A DNA stretch of 37,312 nucleotides from Alphaproteobacteria bacterium. GTDB taxonomy: Bacteria > Planctomycetota > Phycisphaerae > UBA1845. The stretch spans positions 1 through 37,312 of the forward strand of contig JANQQE010000006.1 of assembly GCA_028285105.1 (NCBI GenBank), read 5' to 3'. Shown here piece by piece: positions 26,936 to 34,898 of the stretch (position 1 is its first letter; each line of letters starts with the position of its first letter). Made by a program: the position numbers and the translations under genes. Under the pieces are notes generated by a model that had not been told where the DNA came from, did not search any database, and worked only from the letters and a program-made list of their open reading frames with translations.

Positions 26936-27892
26936 ATGAGCGTTGGCCGATGCAAGATCGTCGTAGCAGAGCAGTATAGCGAGAGTGCGATGGCGCGGTT
27001 GCGCGCGTCCGGAGACGTGCTGGTTCTGGATTCGTGTGACGACGAAACCGTTCGCGCCGCAATGGTCGATGCCGATGCACTGCTCGTTCGCACCTATACG
27101 GGCGTAACACAAGCGCTCTTAAAGTCATGCAACCAGTTGAAGGTGATAGGTCGTGCGGGTGTGGGTGTCGATAACATCGACGTTGCGGCTGCGGTTAAAC
27201 GAGGCATTATTGTTGTGCATACACCGGCGGCATCGACGCAGTCAGTTGCCGAATATGCGGTCGGTTTGATGATCGCATTGGAGCATCGCATTGTCGCTGG
27301 CGACAAAGCTGTTCGATCCGATCAATTCGTGACGCATCGTGGATCTGTGAATTGGCGCGAACTTTGCGATTGCACCATCGGTATCATCGGCATGGGGCGG
27401 ATCGGAGCGCGCGTCGCTAAGATTTGTGCCGAAGGTATTGGCATGAACATTGTCTACCACGATATCAAACCCATCGAAGCGCTCGAATATAGCGCCAAGC
27501 CAGTTGGCTTGGATCAATTGATTCGAACGTCCGATGTGGTGACGCTGCATGTCCCGTTGACCGATATGACGCGCGGGCTTATCGATGCAAGTCGGTTGTC
27601 GAAGTTCAAAGACTCGGCGACCTTAATCAACACGTCTCGCGGATCCGTCGTCGATACGATCGCCCTTGCCGAAGCACTGCAAGCTTCCGCAATTGCCGGA
27701 GCGGCGATTGACGTATTTGAGGAAGAACCGCTTCCGTCAAATCACCCGCTCTTGGCCGCCCCCAATACTTTGCTCACACCGCACAGCGCCGGCAGATCGT
27801 GTGCGGCGCTGATGCGTATGAATGATGTTGTCGATGACGTTATCGCGGTGCTTGATGGGCGACAACCCAAGCACCCAGCCTCTCCCCAATAG
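26936..27892 (+). CDS. D-2-hydroxyacid dehydrogenase (phosphoglycerate dehydrogenase-like)
   Basis: A 318-residue NAD(H)-dependent dehydrogenase that interconverts 2-hydroxy acids and 2-keto acids. The Rossmann loop is G152-M-G-R-I-G157. The catalytic residues are R235 (T-S-R-G-S-V-V-D), E264 (D-V-F-E-E-E-P) and H283 (T-P-H-S-A-G). The N-terminal half has G-R-A-G-V-G-V-D-N-I-D, typical of 3-phosphoglycerate dehydrogenases (first step of serine synthesis). The C-terminal ACT or ASB regulatory domain of many SerA proteins is missing, so the exact substrate is open. It is divergent from the IMPase-family gene with 105 nt between the starts. No strong ribosome binding site is visible before the ATG. 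Confidence 0.92.
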   Translation: MSVGRCKIVVAEQYSESAMARLRASGDVLVLDSCDDETVRAAMVDADALLVRTYTGVTQALLKSCNQLKVIGRAGVGVDNIDVAAAVKRGIIVVHTPAASTQSVAEYAVGLMIALEHRIVAGDKAVRSDQFVTHRGSVNWRELCDCTIGIIGMGRIGARVAKICAEGIGMNIVYHDIKPIEALEYSAKPVGLDQLIRTSDVVTLHVPLTDMTRGLIDASRLSKFKDSATLINTSRGSVVDTIALAEALQASAIAGAAIDVFEEEPLPSNHPLLAAPNTLLTPHSAGRSCAALMRMNDVVDDVIAVLDGRQPKHPASPQ

Positions 27893-28015
27893 CCGTCTTG
27901 TAACTTCATTTAAGCGTCAGAATATGCCTTGCCTATTGGCGCGGGGTTTCGATAATGACGTCGAATCAGCCGCCGCACCGAAAGGATAATCGTTGGTGCC
28001 GGTTGATGGCACGTC

Positions 28016-29209
28016 TTGGATGCAGCAAGCGGCGCGGTGCAGTTCGGCTGCTATCGACCGGGACATCATGTCCAACTGGAGTACCGAATCATCGGCGACA
28101 TCATCGAACTACTTTTGCGCAACTGGGCACTGATCAGCATTGTTGCAACCCTGGCGATTCTCGTCGTGGTTCCGATTCTGATTCTGCGCAAATACGTTCA
28201 CCTCATTGCCAACATATTCGAGAATACGCATGTCCCGTTGTCGTTCGCGGCGCGCGACTATTCGCGGGTCGAGGGTGACGTTGTCGAGTTTCATGCGTTC
28301 GACGGACACTTGCTCAAGGGTGTATTCCTGCGACCGAATCCTGACGCCACGTCCAAGGGGATCGTAATCTTTGCCCACGAACTCGATAGCGACAAGTACA
28401 GCGCCAATCGATATTGCAAGGCACTTCTCGGTGACGGGTTTGAAGTTTTCGCATTTGATTTTCGCGGGCAGGGTGAGTCGGCGGATGAAGACGGTTACAA
28501 AGTTCGACTCTGGCCAAGCGACCGCGAACAAGCCGACATGCTCGGTGCGATCGCGTTTGTCGAAGATTGGTTGGAGCAGCAAGGACGACCGCGCGAATTG
28601 GGGCTGGCTGGCATTTCTCGTGGGGCAGGGGCCGCCGTCATTGCGGCGGTTAATGTGCCCAGCGTCAAAGCCATCATGATCGACGGCGGATTCAGCACCG
28701 ACGCCTATCTCGAATATCTCATGCAGCGGTGGGTGGGCATCTTTGCGAAAGTTCGACTGGTCTATGAAAATCACCACCCGGCATTTTGGAGATTCTTGCG
28801 CTGGCTGACGATTCGGGAAGTCAGCCAGCGGCAGAGCTGCCGCTTCCCTTCGGTACGCAAGTCACTGCATCGGTTGGGATCGATGCCGCTCATGGTGATT
28901 CATGGCGAAAAAGACGGGCATATTCCTGTGGCTCAAGCCCAGATGATTTTTGAACTTGCCCAAGGCCCGAAGTACCTCTGGATTTGCCCGCGAGCCAAGC
29001 ACAACCAGTCCGTCGTGACCCAACCAGAATCGTATGGGAGTTACTCTGCTCGATTTTTCCGCCAGCACTTGAGCGGGATAGAAGTGGAAGAACCCCTTCG
29101 CGGAGACGGACTTCTCAGCCAGATCGCCCAGCCACTTGAAGAAACCCCTCGCATCTCATACACCAAATATACCAAGCCGGATCGAATGCGGTTGCGGGCA
29201 CGCAAGTAG
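28016..29209 (+). CDS. Membrane-anchored alpha/beta hydrolase
   Basis: A protein of up to 397 residues. One membrane helix near residues 38-58 is followed by an alpha/beta-hydrolase domain with the nucleophile elbow G-I-S201-R-G and likely acid D300 (G-E-K-D-G-H) and base H329 (A-K-H-N). D-F-R-G-Q-G-E-S is the usual strand/loop before the elbow. It resembles the peptidase S9/dienelactone-type hydrolases; the substrate is unknown. The true start is uncertain: in-frame options are TTG at 28016, GTG at 28037 and TTG at 28115, and none has a clear ribosome binding site. The last 40 residues are basic and probably unstructured. The DUF971 gene follows 44 nt later. Confidence 0.85.
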   Translation: MDAASGAVQFGCYRPGHHVQLEYRIIGDIIELLLRNWALISIVATLAILVVVPILILRKYVHLIANIFENTHVPLSFAARDYSRVEGDVVEFHAFDGHLLKGVFLRPNPDATSKGIVIFAHELDSDKYSANRYCKALLGDGFEVFAFDFRGQGESADEDGYKVRLWPSDREQADMLGAIAFVEDWLEQQGRPRELGLAGISRGAGAAVIAAVNVPSVKAIMIDGGFSTDAYLEYLMQRWVGIFAKVRLVYENHHPAFWRFLRWLTIREVSQRQSCRFPSVRKSLHRLGSMPLMVIHGEKDGHIPVAQAQMIFELAQGPKYLWICPRAKHNQSVVTQPESYGSYSARFFRQHLSGIEVEEPLRGDGLLSQIAQPLEETPRISYTKYTKPDRMRLRARK

Positions 29210-29253
29210 TGCCTTTATGCGGCGCGGTCCATCAACGACGGGAAGAATCGATC

Positions 29254-29601
29254 ATGAGTGCGAGCGACTCGCCAACGCAGGAATCCTACGCAGCGACAGA
29301 TTTGAAGTTGAATCGGTCGGCTGGGACGTTGACCATCACCTGGAAGGACGGACACGTCACGGTACTGGCTGCCGGAAAGCTGCGTAAGGCATGCCCATGT
29401 GCGACCTGCAACGAAACGCGACGAAAGGAATCGACGCAATTGTTCAACATTCTCTCCAGCGATCCGGGCACAGGCCCACCCCAGATGACCGGCGCAGCCC
29501 TCGTCGGCAACTACGCCATCCAATTGCAGTGGGCGGATGGTCACAACTCCGGAATTTTTGATTTCAAGTTTTTGCGATCGCTGGATAATGACGATTCTTA
29601 G
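29254..29601 (+). CDS. DUF971 (gamma-butyrobetaine hydroxylase-like N-terminal domain) protein
   Basis: A 115-residue stand-alone DUF971 domain, recognisable from L-R-K-A-C-P-C-A-T-C and from A-I-Q-L-Q-W-A-D-G-H-N-S-G-I-F. The same domain precedes the catalytic part of eukaryotic gamma-butyrobetaine hydroxylases, and single-domain versions occur widely in bacteria, sometimes near Fe-S or cofactor genes. C-P-C-x-x-C offers three cysteines that may bind zinc or an Fe-S cluster. The ATG at 29254 has GGAAG 8 nt upstream. It lies between the hydrolase and the flippase-like gene, with no obvious functional tie. Confidence 0.87.
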   Translation: MSASDSPTQESYAATDLKLNRSAGTLTITWKDGHVTVLAAGKLRKACPCATCNETRRKESTQLFNILSSDPGTGPPQMTGAALVGNYAIQLQWADGHNSGIFDFKFLRSLDNDDS

Positions 29602-29710
29602 GCTTGAGAATTCGATTCAAAATTGACGATCCCAATGATTCGGTGGACGAACCACTTTCCACGCGCGCTCCGTTGCGGTGGCGCGGTTGTCGGTTAGACG
29701 GTATGCGAAC

Positions 29711-30895
29711 ATGAGCGCTTCAATTCGCAAACGCGTGACATTCCTCTTGCGCCTGGTGTTGTGCGCGGGTTTCGTCACGTTGGCGATTCGGGGTGTCACG
29801 ATTCATGATCACGTCTCATTTCATGCAGCCGACTCGCCAGATGCCAAGGTCATCGTTGCCCGCCTTATGGAAGAACGCACCAATGATGTTGTCGTTCGTC
29901 GCGACGATGGAACTGAAGAATCCGTCGCCCGACGCCGCATTGCTGAAGACGAGGGCGGGCAGGAAATGATCGAACGCGGTTTGCTGACGGCATTTCAACA
30001 AACCGACAAGTTTTATGTTCTGCTGGCGATCGTCATTTTCGCACCCGTTACGCTGATCCAGGGTTGGCGACTCCGGATCATGATGAAGGCCCAGGACATC
30101 CGTATTCCGCTTTGGGAGTGCATCAAGATTTCGTACGGCGGGAACTTTCTCAACTATGTATTCATGATTGGGACTACCAGCGGCGACGTGTTCAAGGCAT
30201 ACTGTGCTGCGTCGCACACCGACACGCACAAGACCGAAGCAGTCGCGACGATTTTCCTGGATCGCTTGGTGGGACTCGTCGGGTTGCTGATGGTGATGGC
30301 CACCGCCGGTCTGGCGTTTTCCGAGGACCCGATTGTTCGGCGGATTGGTGCGGTTGCCTTTCTGGTCTGCGTACTGTTGTTTGTGGGGCTGGCGGTGTTT
30401 ACTGCGAACTGGTTGCGGGCGATCGCGCCGTCGTCGCTCATTGCACGGTTGCCCTGGGCCGATCACTTTAAGCGTGTGTTCGAGGCGACGTGCCGGTTGA
30501 CGAAACATCGGGGGATGGTCTTCGGGGCGATTGCGTTGGCAGCGATATTGCAGACATTTGCAATAGGGGCATTCGTGGCGTGTGCCCGGGCGCTGCATAT
30601 GGATTTCTCGGATGGGAAACTCTGGGATTACTTTTCGTACATCGCCACCGGTCACGTCGTCGCAGCAATTCCGATCAGCGCGCAAGGTCTGGGTACGATG
30701 GAGTTGACGTACAAAACGCTCTTTCTTGGTTCGCACGGAACTTTGTCGCAATTGTTGTGTTTGGCAATCTGGGTGCGGTTGTTGCAACTTGTCTGGGCGC
30801 TTCCAGGGGCGGCTGTCACGTTGGTCGGGGGTTGGCGCAAAGAAGGCGAGGCATTGATTGCCAATCCCGAGCAACCGATTTCCGATCCAGGGTAA
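29711..30895 (+). CDS. Lysylphosphatidylglycerol synthase membrane domain-like protein (UPF0104/LPG_synthase_TM)
   Basis: A 394-residue polytopic membrane protein of the family that forms the flippase part of MprF and many stand-alone bacterial proteins. Signs are G-W-R-L-R-I in an early helix, G-x-T-S-G-D-V-F-K-A-Y (the G-D-x-x-(R/K) signature), D-R-L-V-G-L and P-I-S-A-Q-G-L-G-T-M-E. Such proteins move lipids or lipid-linked sugars across the membrane. Between the first and second helices lies a hydrophilic insert of about 60 residues, rich in Arg/Asp/Glu, which is not usual in the family. ATG 29711 is used; GTG 29678 is possible. The gene ends 5 nt from the stop of the convergent secreted-protein gene. 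Confidence 0.88.
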   Translation: MSASIRKRVTFLLRLVLCAGFVTLAIRGVTIHDHVSFHAADSPDAKVIVARLMEERTNDVVVRRDDGTEESVARRRIAEDEGGQEMIERGLLTAFQQTDKFYVLLAIVIFAPVTLIQGWRLRIMMKAQDIRIPLWECIKISYGGNFLNYVFMIGTTSGDVFKAYCAASHTDTHKTEAVATIFLDRLVGLVGLLMVMATAGLAFSEDPIVRRIGAVAFLVCVLLFVGLAVFTANWLRAIAPSSLIARLPWADHFKRVFEATCRLTKHRGMVFGAIALAAILQTFAIGAFVACARALHMDFSDGKLWDYFSYIATGHVVAAIPISAQGLGTMELTYKTLFLGSHGTLSQLLCLAIWVRLLQLVWALPGAAVTLVGGWRKEGEALIANPEQPISDPG

Positions 30896-30900
30896 TCCGT

Positions 30901-33261
30901 TTACATCGAGCCGGTGTATGCGTTTGTGAGAATCCGATAATCCCTCAAATCCACATCGCCATCGTTGTCGAGGTCGGCATCATCGAATTGAACACTTGTG
31001 CAGCCAGGCATCAAAGTGCCCGAATTGGGACCGGCCAAGCAAGTCTCGAGCATTTCAAAATCGGTGATGTCCACGTCGCGATCCACATCCAGATCGCCGA
31101 TGCGGCCATTGCCTTCAGCGTCCGGACCGACGATAAAGTTTTGCGAAACCTCCAGCGCTGAAAGCGCCTTTGAGTAGATGGCTAGCAAATGCACTTCGCC
31201 CAACCACGAGCGGTCCAACGTGAATTCGTTGAAGAGCGCAAAGCGGTAGCCATTGTCCCAGTTGTTGAGATTCCCGCCGACATTTGTTGAAGCCTGCTCG
31301 ACTTCATCGACGTATATCTTCGCTTCGCCATTCGACCTTCGCGTGAACACGAGATGGGTTAAACCCGTGGACGTGACATTTGGGGCGGTTTCCGTTGATG
31401 GTTCCCCCTGTGTGTCCGTGTTGGTCGTTCGCAGTCGCGTGCTGTATGCCGTGTCGTCTTGCATGAACGAAAAATTGCGATCGTTGGTATCGACCGAGAC
31501 AGTGGCGATGCGCGCCGGTCCGCTTTGTGACAGGCTTGCGATTTCGATCCACGCTTCGATCGTGATTTCCCTCGATGAGCGACATTCATCTATGATACGT
31601 TTTGCGGGACCGATCGATGTAGCGATCGTGTTTGAATCGATCAAAAGGGACTGGGGCTGCCAAGTTACATTCGGCTCATCTTCAATAATGACGTCGGTAG
31701 GAATGCCATGACTTGTCACATCGAGGATGCGTGTGCCATTACCGTCGCGGAAATCATAAAGCACGACCAAGTCGTCGTTCACCCGAGGGAAGATCTCGGC
31801 TTCGTATGCTCCGATGTCCACGATGGGCCCGTCACCGATGCCAGTGTTCGGCACCGACACGACATCGGCAAAGCGGTTGCGTTCGGCCAAATCCAAAGGC
31901 AGTTGTTCATTGGCGTTTCCATTGGTATTCAGATCGGTCGAATCTGGCGGAACGAGGCCATTGCTGCCGGCATCGATGCATGACGATCCGGTGGTAAGTC
32001 TTAGGTCACCATAATCATCATTGACACCGTCAAAGTAGCCATCCGGTCCAGGATCGGGATCATCGGCAAAACTTGGATTGTCGTCGATGTTGTGATTTGC
32101 CGACCCGCCAAAGGGGATCGACGCATCATCGGGATCGGTGTCCTGGATGCAGCAGAAACGCAGCGTTGTCCCACCGAATGAATCGTTGACCTGCGCCGAT
32201 TCGTCGAACCCGCCAGCATCGCGGTTGCCCCAGATGACACTGTTGAGAACGGTCGGGCTGCCATCGTTGTAGTACAATCCGCCGCCACTGCCGAGATCGC
32301 CGGCATGGTTGGCGACGACGGAACAGTTGATCATGGTTGCGGTACCGCCGAAGAAATACACCGCACCGCCGACACCGAGAATCGACGTGACATTGTTGCC
32401 CGCGAAGGCTGAGTTGGCGATGAGCGGATCGCCGTTATCAACGCGAATTGCACCGCCACCGGTAAACGACGTATTGCCAACGAACAGACCGTTGATCAGC
32501 GTAGCCTGTCCCTCTCGAAAGTACACCGCTCCGCACGTTGACACACCGCGGTTTTCGACAAAGTCGCACGACGAAATCTTAATCGTTCCACCGTTCGTGC
32601 GGATGGCACCACCGGCGTCGGCAGAGTTTCGCACGAAGCGGCAACCTTGAATAACCGGGTTGCCATTTTCGTTATAAAATCCACCACCCACGTCATTGGG
32701 AATGCCGGGACCGTTGCTTCCGTTGGCATTGCCTCCGGTGATTTCAAGCCCGTCGAGAACTGCCGTCGGATCGGCGCCGAACTCAGCACGGGCGACGTGA
32801 AAACTATTCTCGCCATTGTTTGCGAAGTTCGATCCATCGTTGTCAGCAAGGTCGCCGCTGAGGACGGAGACGAATTCATTGGGCAAACGATCGTTTGGAT
32901 TTCCGCCGCCACCCAATCCGCGATAGCCTCCGGCGATAACCACTTCGTCCTGCAACACGAATGACTCGGTGCGCGAACCGTTGATGGCGCCTGCCCCTTC
33001 GGAGTCGTCTGGATGATACGTTCCACCAGCCACACGAATCTGGGTGATGACTGGATTGATCGCCGCCTCAGCCAGCGCATCCTGAAGGAAGCGATAGGCC
33101 GTCGCCCAACTTTGTCCGTCGCCAGCAAGCGGCGCGTCGTCGTCAACGTAGCGCGTGACGGCGTGGGCATTTTGTGCGACAGCGAGTCCGGCGAGGGCGA
33201 AAACCGATACCGCAATGTTGCACTTCGTCGATCGACTGATGATGTAACGTGGGCTTCCCAT
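30901..33261 (-). CDS. Secreted beta-helix/LamG-like protein with dockerin-like C-terminus
   Basis: A 786-residue exported protein. GGAG lies 8 nt before the ATG, and a signal peptide (V-F-A-L-A-G-L-A-V-A, cleavage near A-H-A) follows. Residues 36-300 have the Y-V-D-D-D-A-P-L-A-G-D-G-Q-S-W-A-T-A-Y start of planctomycete right-handed beta-helix proteins. They then repeat short N-x-A-x-x-G-G-A-I/V-x-x-x-G-G rungs, as expected for a parallel beta-helix. About 490-700 is a LamG/concanavalin-like jelly roll (S-R-E-I-T-I-E-A-W-I near its start). The final 66 residues are dockerin-like. Beta-helix plus LamG suggests polysaccharide binding or cleavage at the cell surface (inference); catalytic residues cannot be picked out. 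Confidence 0.9.
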   Translation of the reverse strand: MGSPRYIISRSTKCNIAVSVFALAGLAVAQNAHAVTRYVDDDAPLAGDGQSWATAYRFLQDALAEAAINPVITQIRVAGGTYHPDDSEGAGAINGSRTESFVLQDEVVIAGGYRGLGGGGNPNDRLPNEFVSVLSGDLADNDGSNFANNGENSFHVARAEFGADPTAVLDGLEITGGNANGSNGPGIPNDVGGGFYNENGNPVIQGCRFVRNSADAGGAIRTNGGTIKISSCDFVENRGVSTCGAVYFREGQATLINGLFVGNTSFTGGGAIRVDNGDPLIANSAFAGNNVTSILGVGGAVYFFGGTATMINCSVVANHAGDLGSGGGLYYNDGSPTVLNSVIWGNRDAGGFDESAQVNDSFGGTTLRFCCIQDTDPDDASIPFGGSANHNIDDNPSFADDPDPGPDGYFDGVNDDYGDLRLTTGSSCIDAGSNGLVPPDSTDLNTNGNANEQLPLDLAERNRFADVVSVPNTGIGDGPIVDIGAYEAEIFPRVNDDLVVLYDFRDGNGTRILDVTSHGIPTDVIIEDEPNVTWQPQSLLIDSNTIATSIGPAKRIIDECRSSREITIEAWIEIASLSQSGPARIATVSVDTNDRNFSFMQDDTAYSTRLRTTNTDTQGEPSTETAPNVTSTGLTHLVFTRRSNGEAKIYVDEVEQASTNVGGNLNNWDNGYRFALFNEFTLDRSWLGEVHLLAIYSKALSALEVSQNFIVGPDAEGNGRIGDLDVDRDVDITDFEMLETCLAGPNSGTLMPGCTSVQFDDADLDNDGDVDLRDYRILTNAYTGSM

Positions 33262-33509
33262 GAGAATCGCTCCGAGATTTTCGATCCACGAAAAGACTCG
33301 CGCGTAAGTAGGGGGTGGGCGCGATCGGGACCGCTAAGACAGATGTGATGCTACCCCCTCTGGATGTGTCGGCGTACCAACACTTATCCTGTCTTTCGGC
33401 TGACTTGCGAACTTACCTACAGTCGCACACCGCAGAATTGCAAGCAAAGTATCACTTCAGCCGCTTGGGGGAGCGCCATGAGCGTCTAAATTCTCGGCGA
33501 TTGGGCGGC
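33262..33509. other. Intergenic gap
   Basis: A 248-nt gap between two minus-strand genes. An 83-codon plus-strand frame runs through it and into the next gene's 3' end but has no motif or convincing start. No clear terminator is seen. Confidence 0.4.
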
Positions 33510-34610
33510 TTAGCTGCCACCCAAGAAGGATCGATTGCCCGTTTCCGGATCGATGACGATGAGTAGTCCGGGATGGTTGGCATCGATCATGACCAGCAGA
33601 CCATCGGCATCGACGATCAGATCGAGGGGACGGCCTATCTCCGGTCCATCGCCATTGTCCGGACCCGAAACGACGGTACGGTCGCCACTGTCGGGATTGA
33701 TTGCGAAAATGACTGAGACGCCAAGCCCGAATGAACTGTTGGCTTCGTCGCCTTCGTAGATGGTTCCGTCATCGGCGACGGCGAGGGTGCGGGGCGATTG
33801 ACCGAAGTCCGGACCCTCGCCGACTTCAGTGTCTGCTGGACCGGCTTGCGTGTCGACGTTTGAAACGATGGTGACGTCACCGCCAGGTAATGCGACTTCG
33901 ACGATCGCGCGACGAAACACATCGACGACGAGTACTCTGTTTCCGCCGAGGGGTACAATATCGTTCACGCCACTGGTGAAATTGCCGCCGGAAACATCGG
34001 CGAGCGCGCCGGCTTGGGAATCGACCTGGCCGATATCGGGTGCGGACAGAAAGTTGGTCACATACACCGAACCGTCAACCGTCGCCGCAATACCGCTGAA
34101 CGAGTCGGGAAACAGATCTTCCGGAACACTCGCATCGAGAAGAAGTGTGCGATCGCCAGTTGCGGCATCGATTCGGAAGATAAGCCGGGCCAACGTGGTA
34201 ACGAGCAGGCTTCCATCGGCGTCGCGAAAGATTCCGTCGGGCGAATCAAGTTCGGGACCGCTACCTGCACCGTTACCGGAGATCAACGTAGCTGCGCCGG
34301 TTGCGCGGTTGATGCGCACGATTTGATTTCCAACCACATCGGCTCCGATGAGATTCCCGTCGGCATCGAGCGCGATGGCGGCTAACTGATCGACGGCGAC
34401 AGCATTCCCGTCGTTGTTTCCGCCACCACCGTTATTGCCGCCACCACCATCGTTCCCGCCTCCGTTGTTGCCGCCTCCATTGTCGCCACCGCCGGGATCG
34501 ATGGCAGGCGGTTGACATGCGACGCCGCATCCGAGCATCACCGACAGTACCAGAACGCCCAAGCTGCGGCGCGAGAAGCAAATACAATCAGAAAAAGTTC
34601 GTTTATTCAT
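33510..34610 (-). CDS. Lipoprotein with NHL/SMP-30-like beta-propeller
   Basis: A 366-residue exported protein with a lipoprotein-like signal (M-L-G-C28 or G-V-A-C32 as acylated Cys), then a Gly/Asn/Asp-only linker (residues 40-69). From about 73 on there are recurring strands of the type I-A-x-D-x-D-G-x-L, A-V-A-D-D-G-T-I-Y and L-I-V-D-A-D-G-L-L, alternating with R-I-N-R-A-T-G or I-D-x-x-T-G-D-R. This is typical of six-bladed NHL/SMP-30/YncE-type propellers. It may bind a ligand or hydrolyse lactones, but active-site residues cannot be called. GGGA lies upstream of the ATG. The linker would hold the propeller away from the membrane. Confidence 0.85.
   Translation of the reverse strand: MNKRTFSDCICFSRRSLGVLVLSVMLGCGVACQPPAIDPGGGDNGGGNNGGGNDGGGGNNGGGGNNDGNAVAVDQLAAIALDADGNLIGADVVGNQIVRINRATGAATLISGNGAGSGPELDSPDGIFRDADGSLLVTTLARLIFRIDAATGDRTLLLDASVPEDLFPDSFSGIAATVDGSVYVTNFLSAPDIGQVDSQAGALADVSGGNFTSGVNDIVPLGGNRVLVVDVFRRAIVEVALPGGDVTIVSNVDTQAGPADTEVGEGPDFGQSPRTLAVADDGTIYEGDEANSSFGLGVSVIFAINPDSGDRTVVSGPDNGDGPEIGRPLDLIVDADGLLVMIDANHPGLLIVIDPETGNRSFLGGS
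34404..34493 (-). repeat. Gly/Asn/Asp low-complexity linker-coding repeat
   Basis: About 90 nt of GGN/AAC/GAT triplets encode thirty residues of only G, N and D, directly after the lipidation site of the propeller lipoprotein. The repeat is prone to length change by slippage. Confidence 0.7.
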
Positions 34611-34898
34611 GGCATGATCCCATTAAGTCGTTCAAGACATTCGCAATGTCGACGCTTATTTAACCCGAGGACGCCAGGCACCGCAACGGTTTTCGCTTGA
34701 CTTGGCGGTGTTTCGAAACATAGAAAGGTTAGACGGTGAAGTCGTTGCGTCATCATATGTCGCAAACGCCATTATACCCTTCATTCATCTCTGCGCAATT
34801 CACCGTTCGCAGTTGTAACGCCGATCGCTTAACGATTTCCTGACTCGCGTGGTACCGTACCGCGCACCGACTTCATTCCCCATAGTGGAGATGCGGCT
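34611..34898. other. Divergent intergenic region
   Basis: A 288-nt region between divergent genes. TTGACT (34697-34702) followed after 18 nt by TAGAAA (34721-34726) is a weak plus-strand promoter candidate, about 165 nt before the membrane-protein ATG. No structured RNA is recognised. Confidence 0.35.

Noticed and set aside
27955..28278. 107-codon frame starting at an ATG before the alpha/beta hydrolase
   Set aside because: It runs out of frame through the hydrolase's membrane helix and reads as basic, Cys/His-rich low-quality protein. A frameshift linking it to the hydrolase start was considered but nothing in the sequence supports it.
33315..33566. 83-codon plus-strand frame overlapping the propeller lipoprotein's 3' end
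   Set aside because: No ribosome binding site, no motif, and half of it is antisense to a clear gene.
34404..34493. Regular GGN-rich repeat as a possible CRISPR or DNA element
   Set aside because: It is an in-frame protein linker repeat with no spacers.
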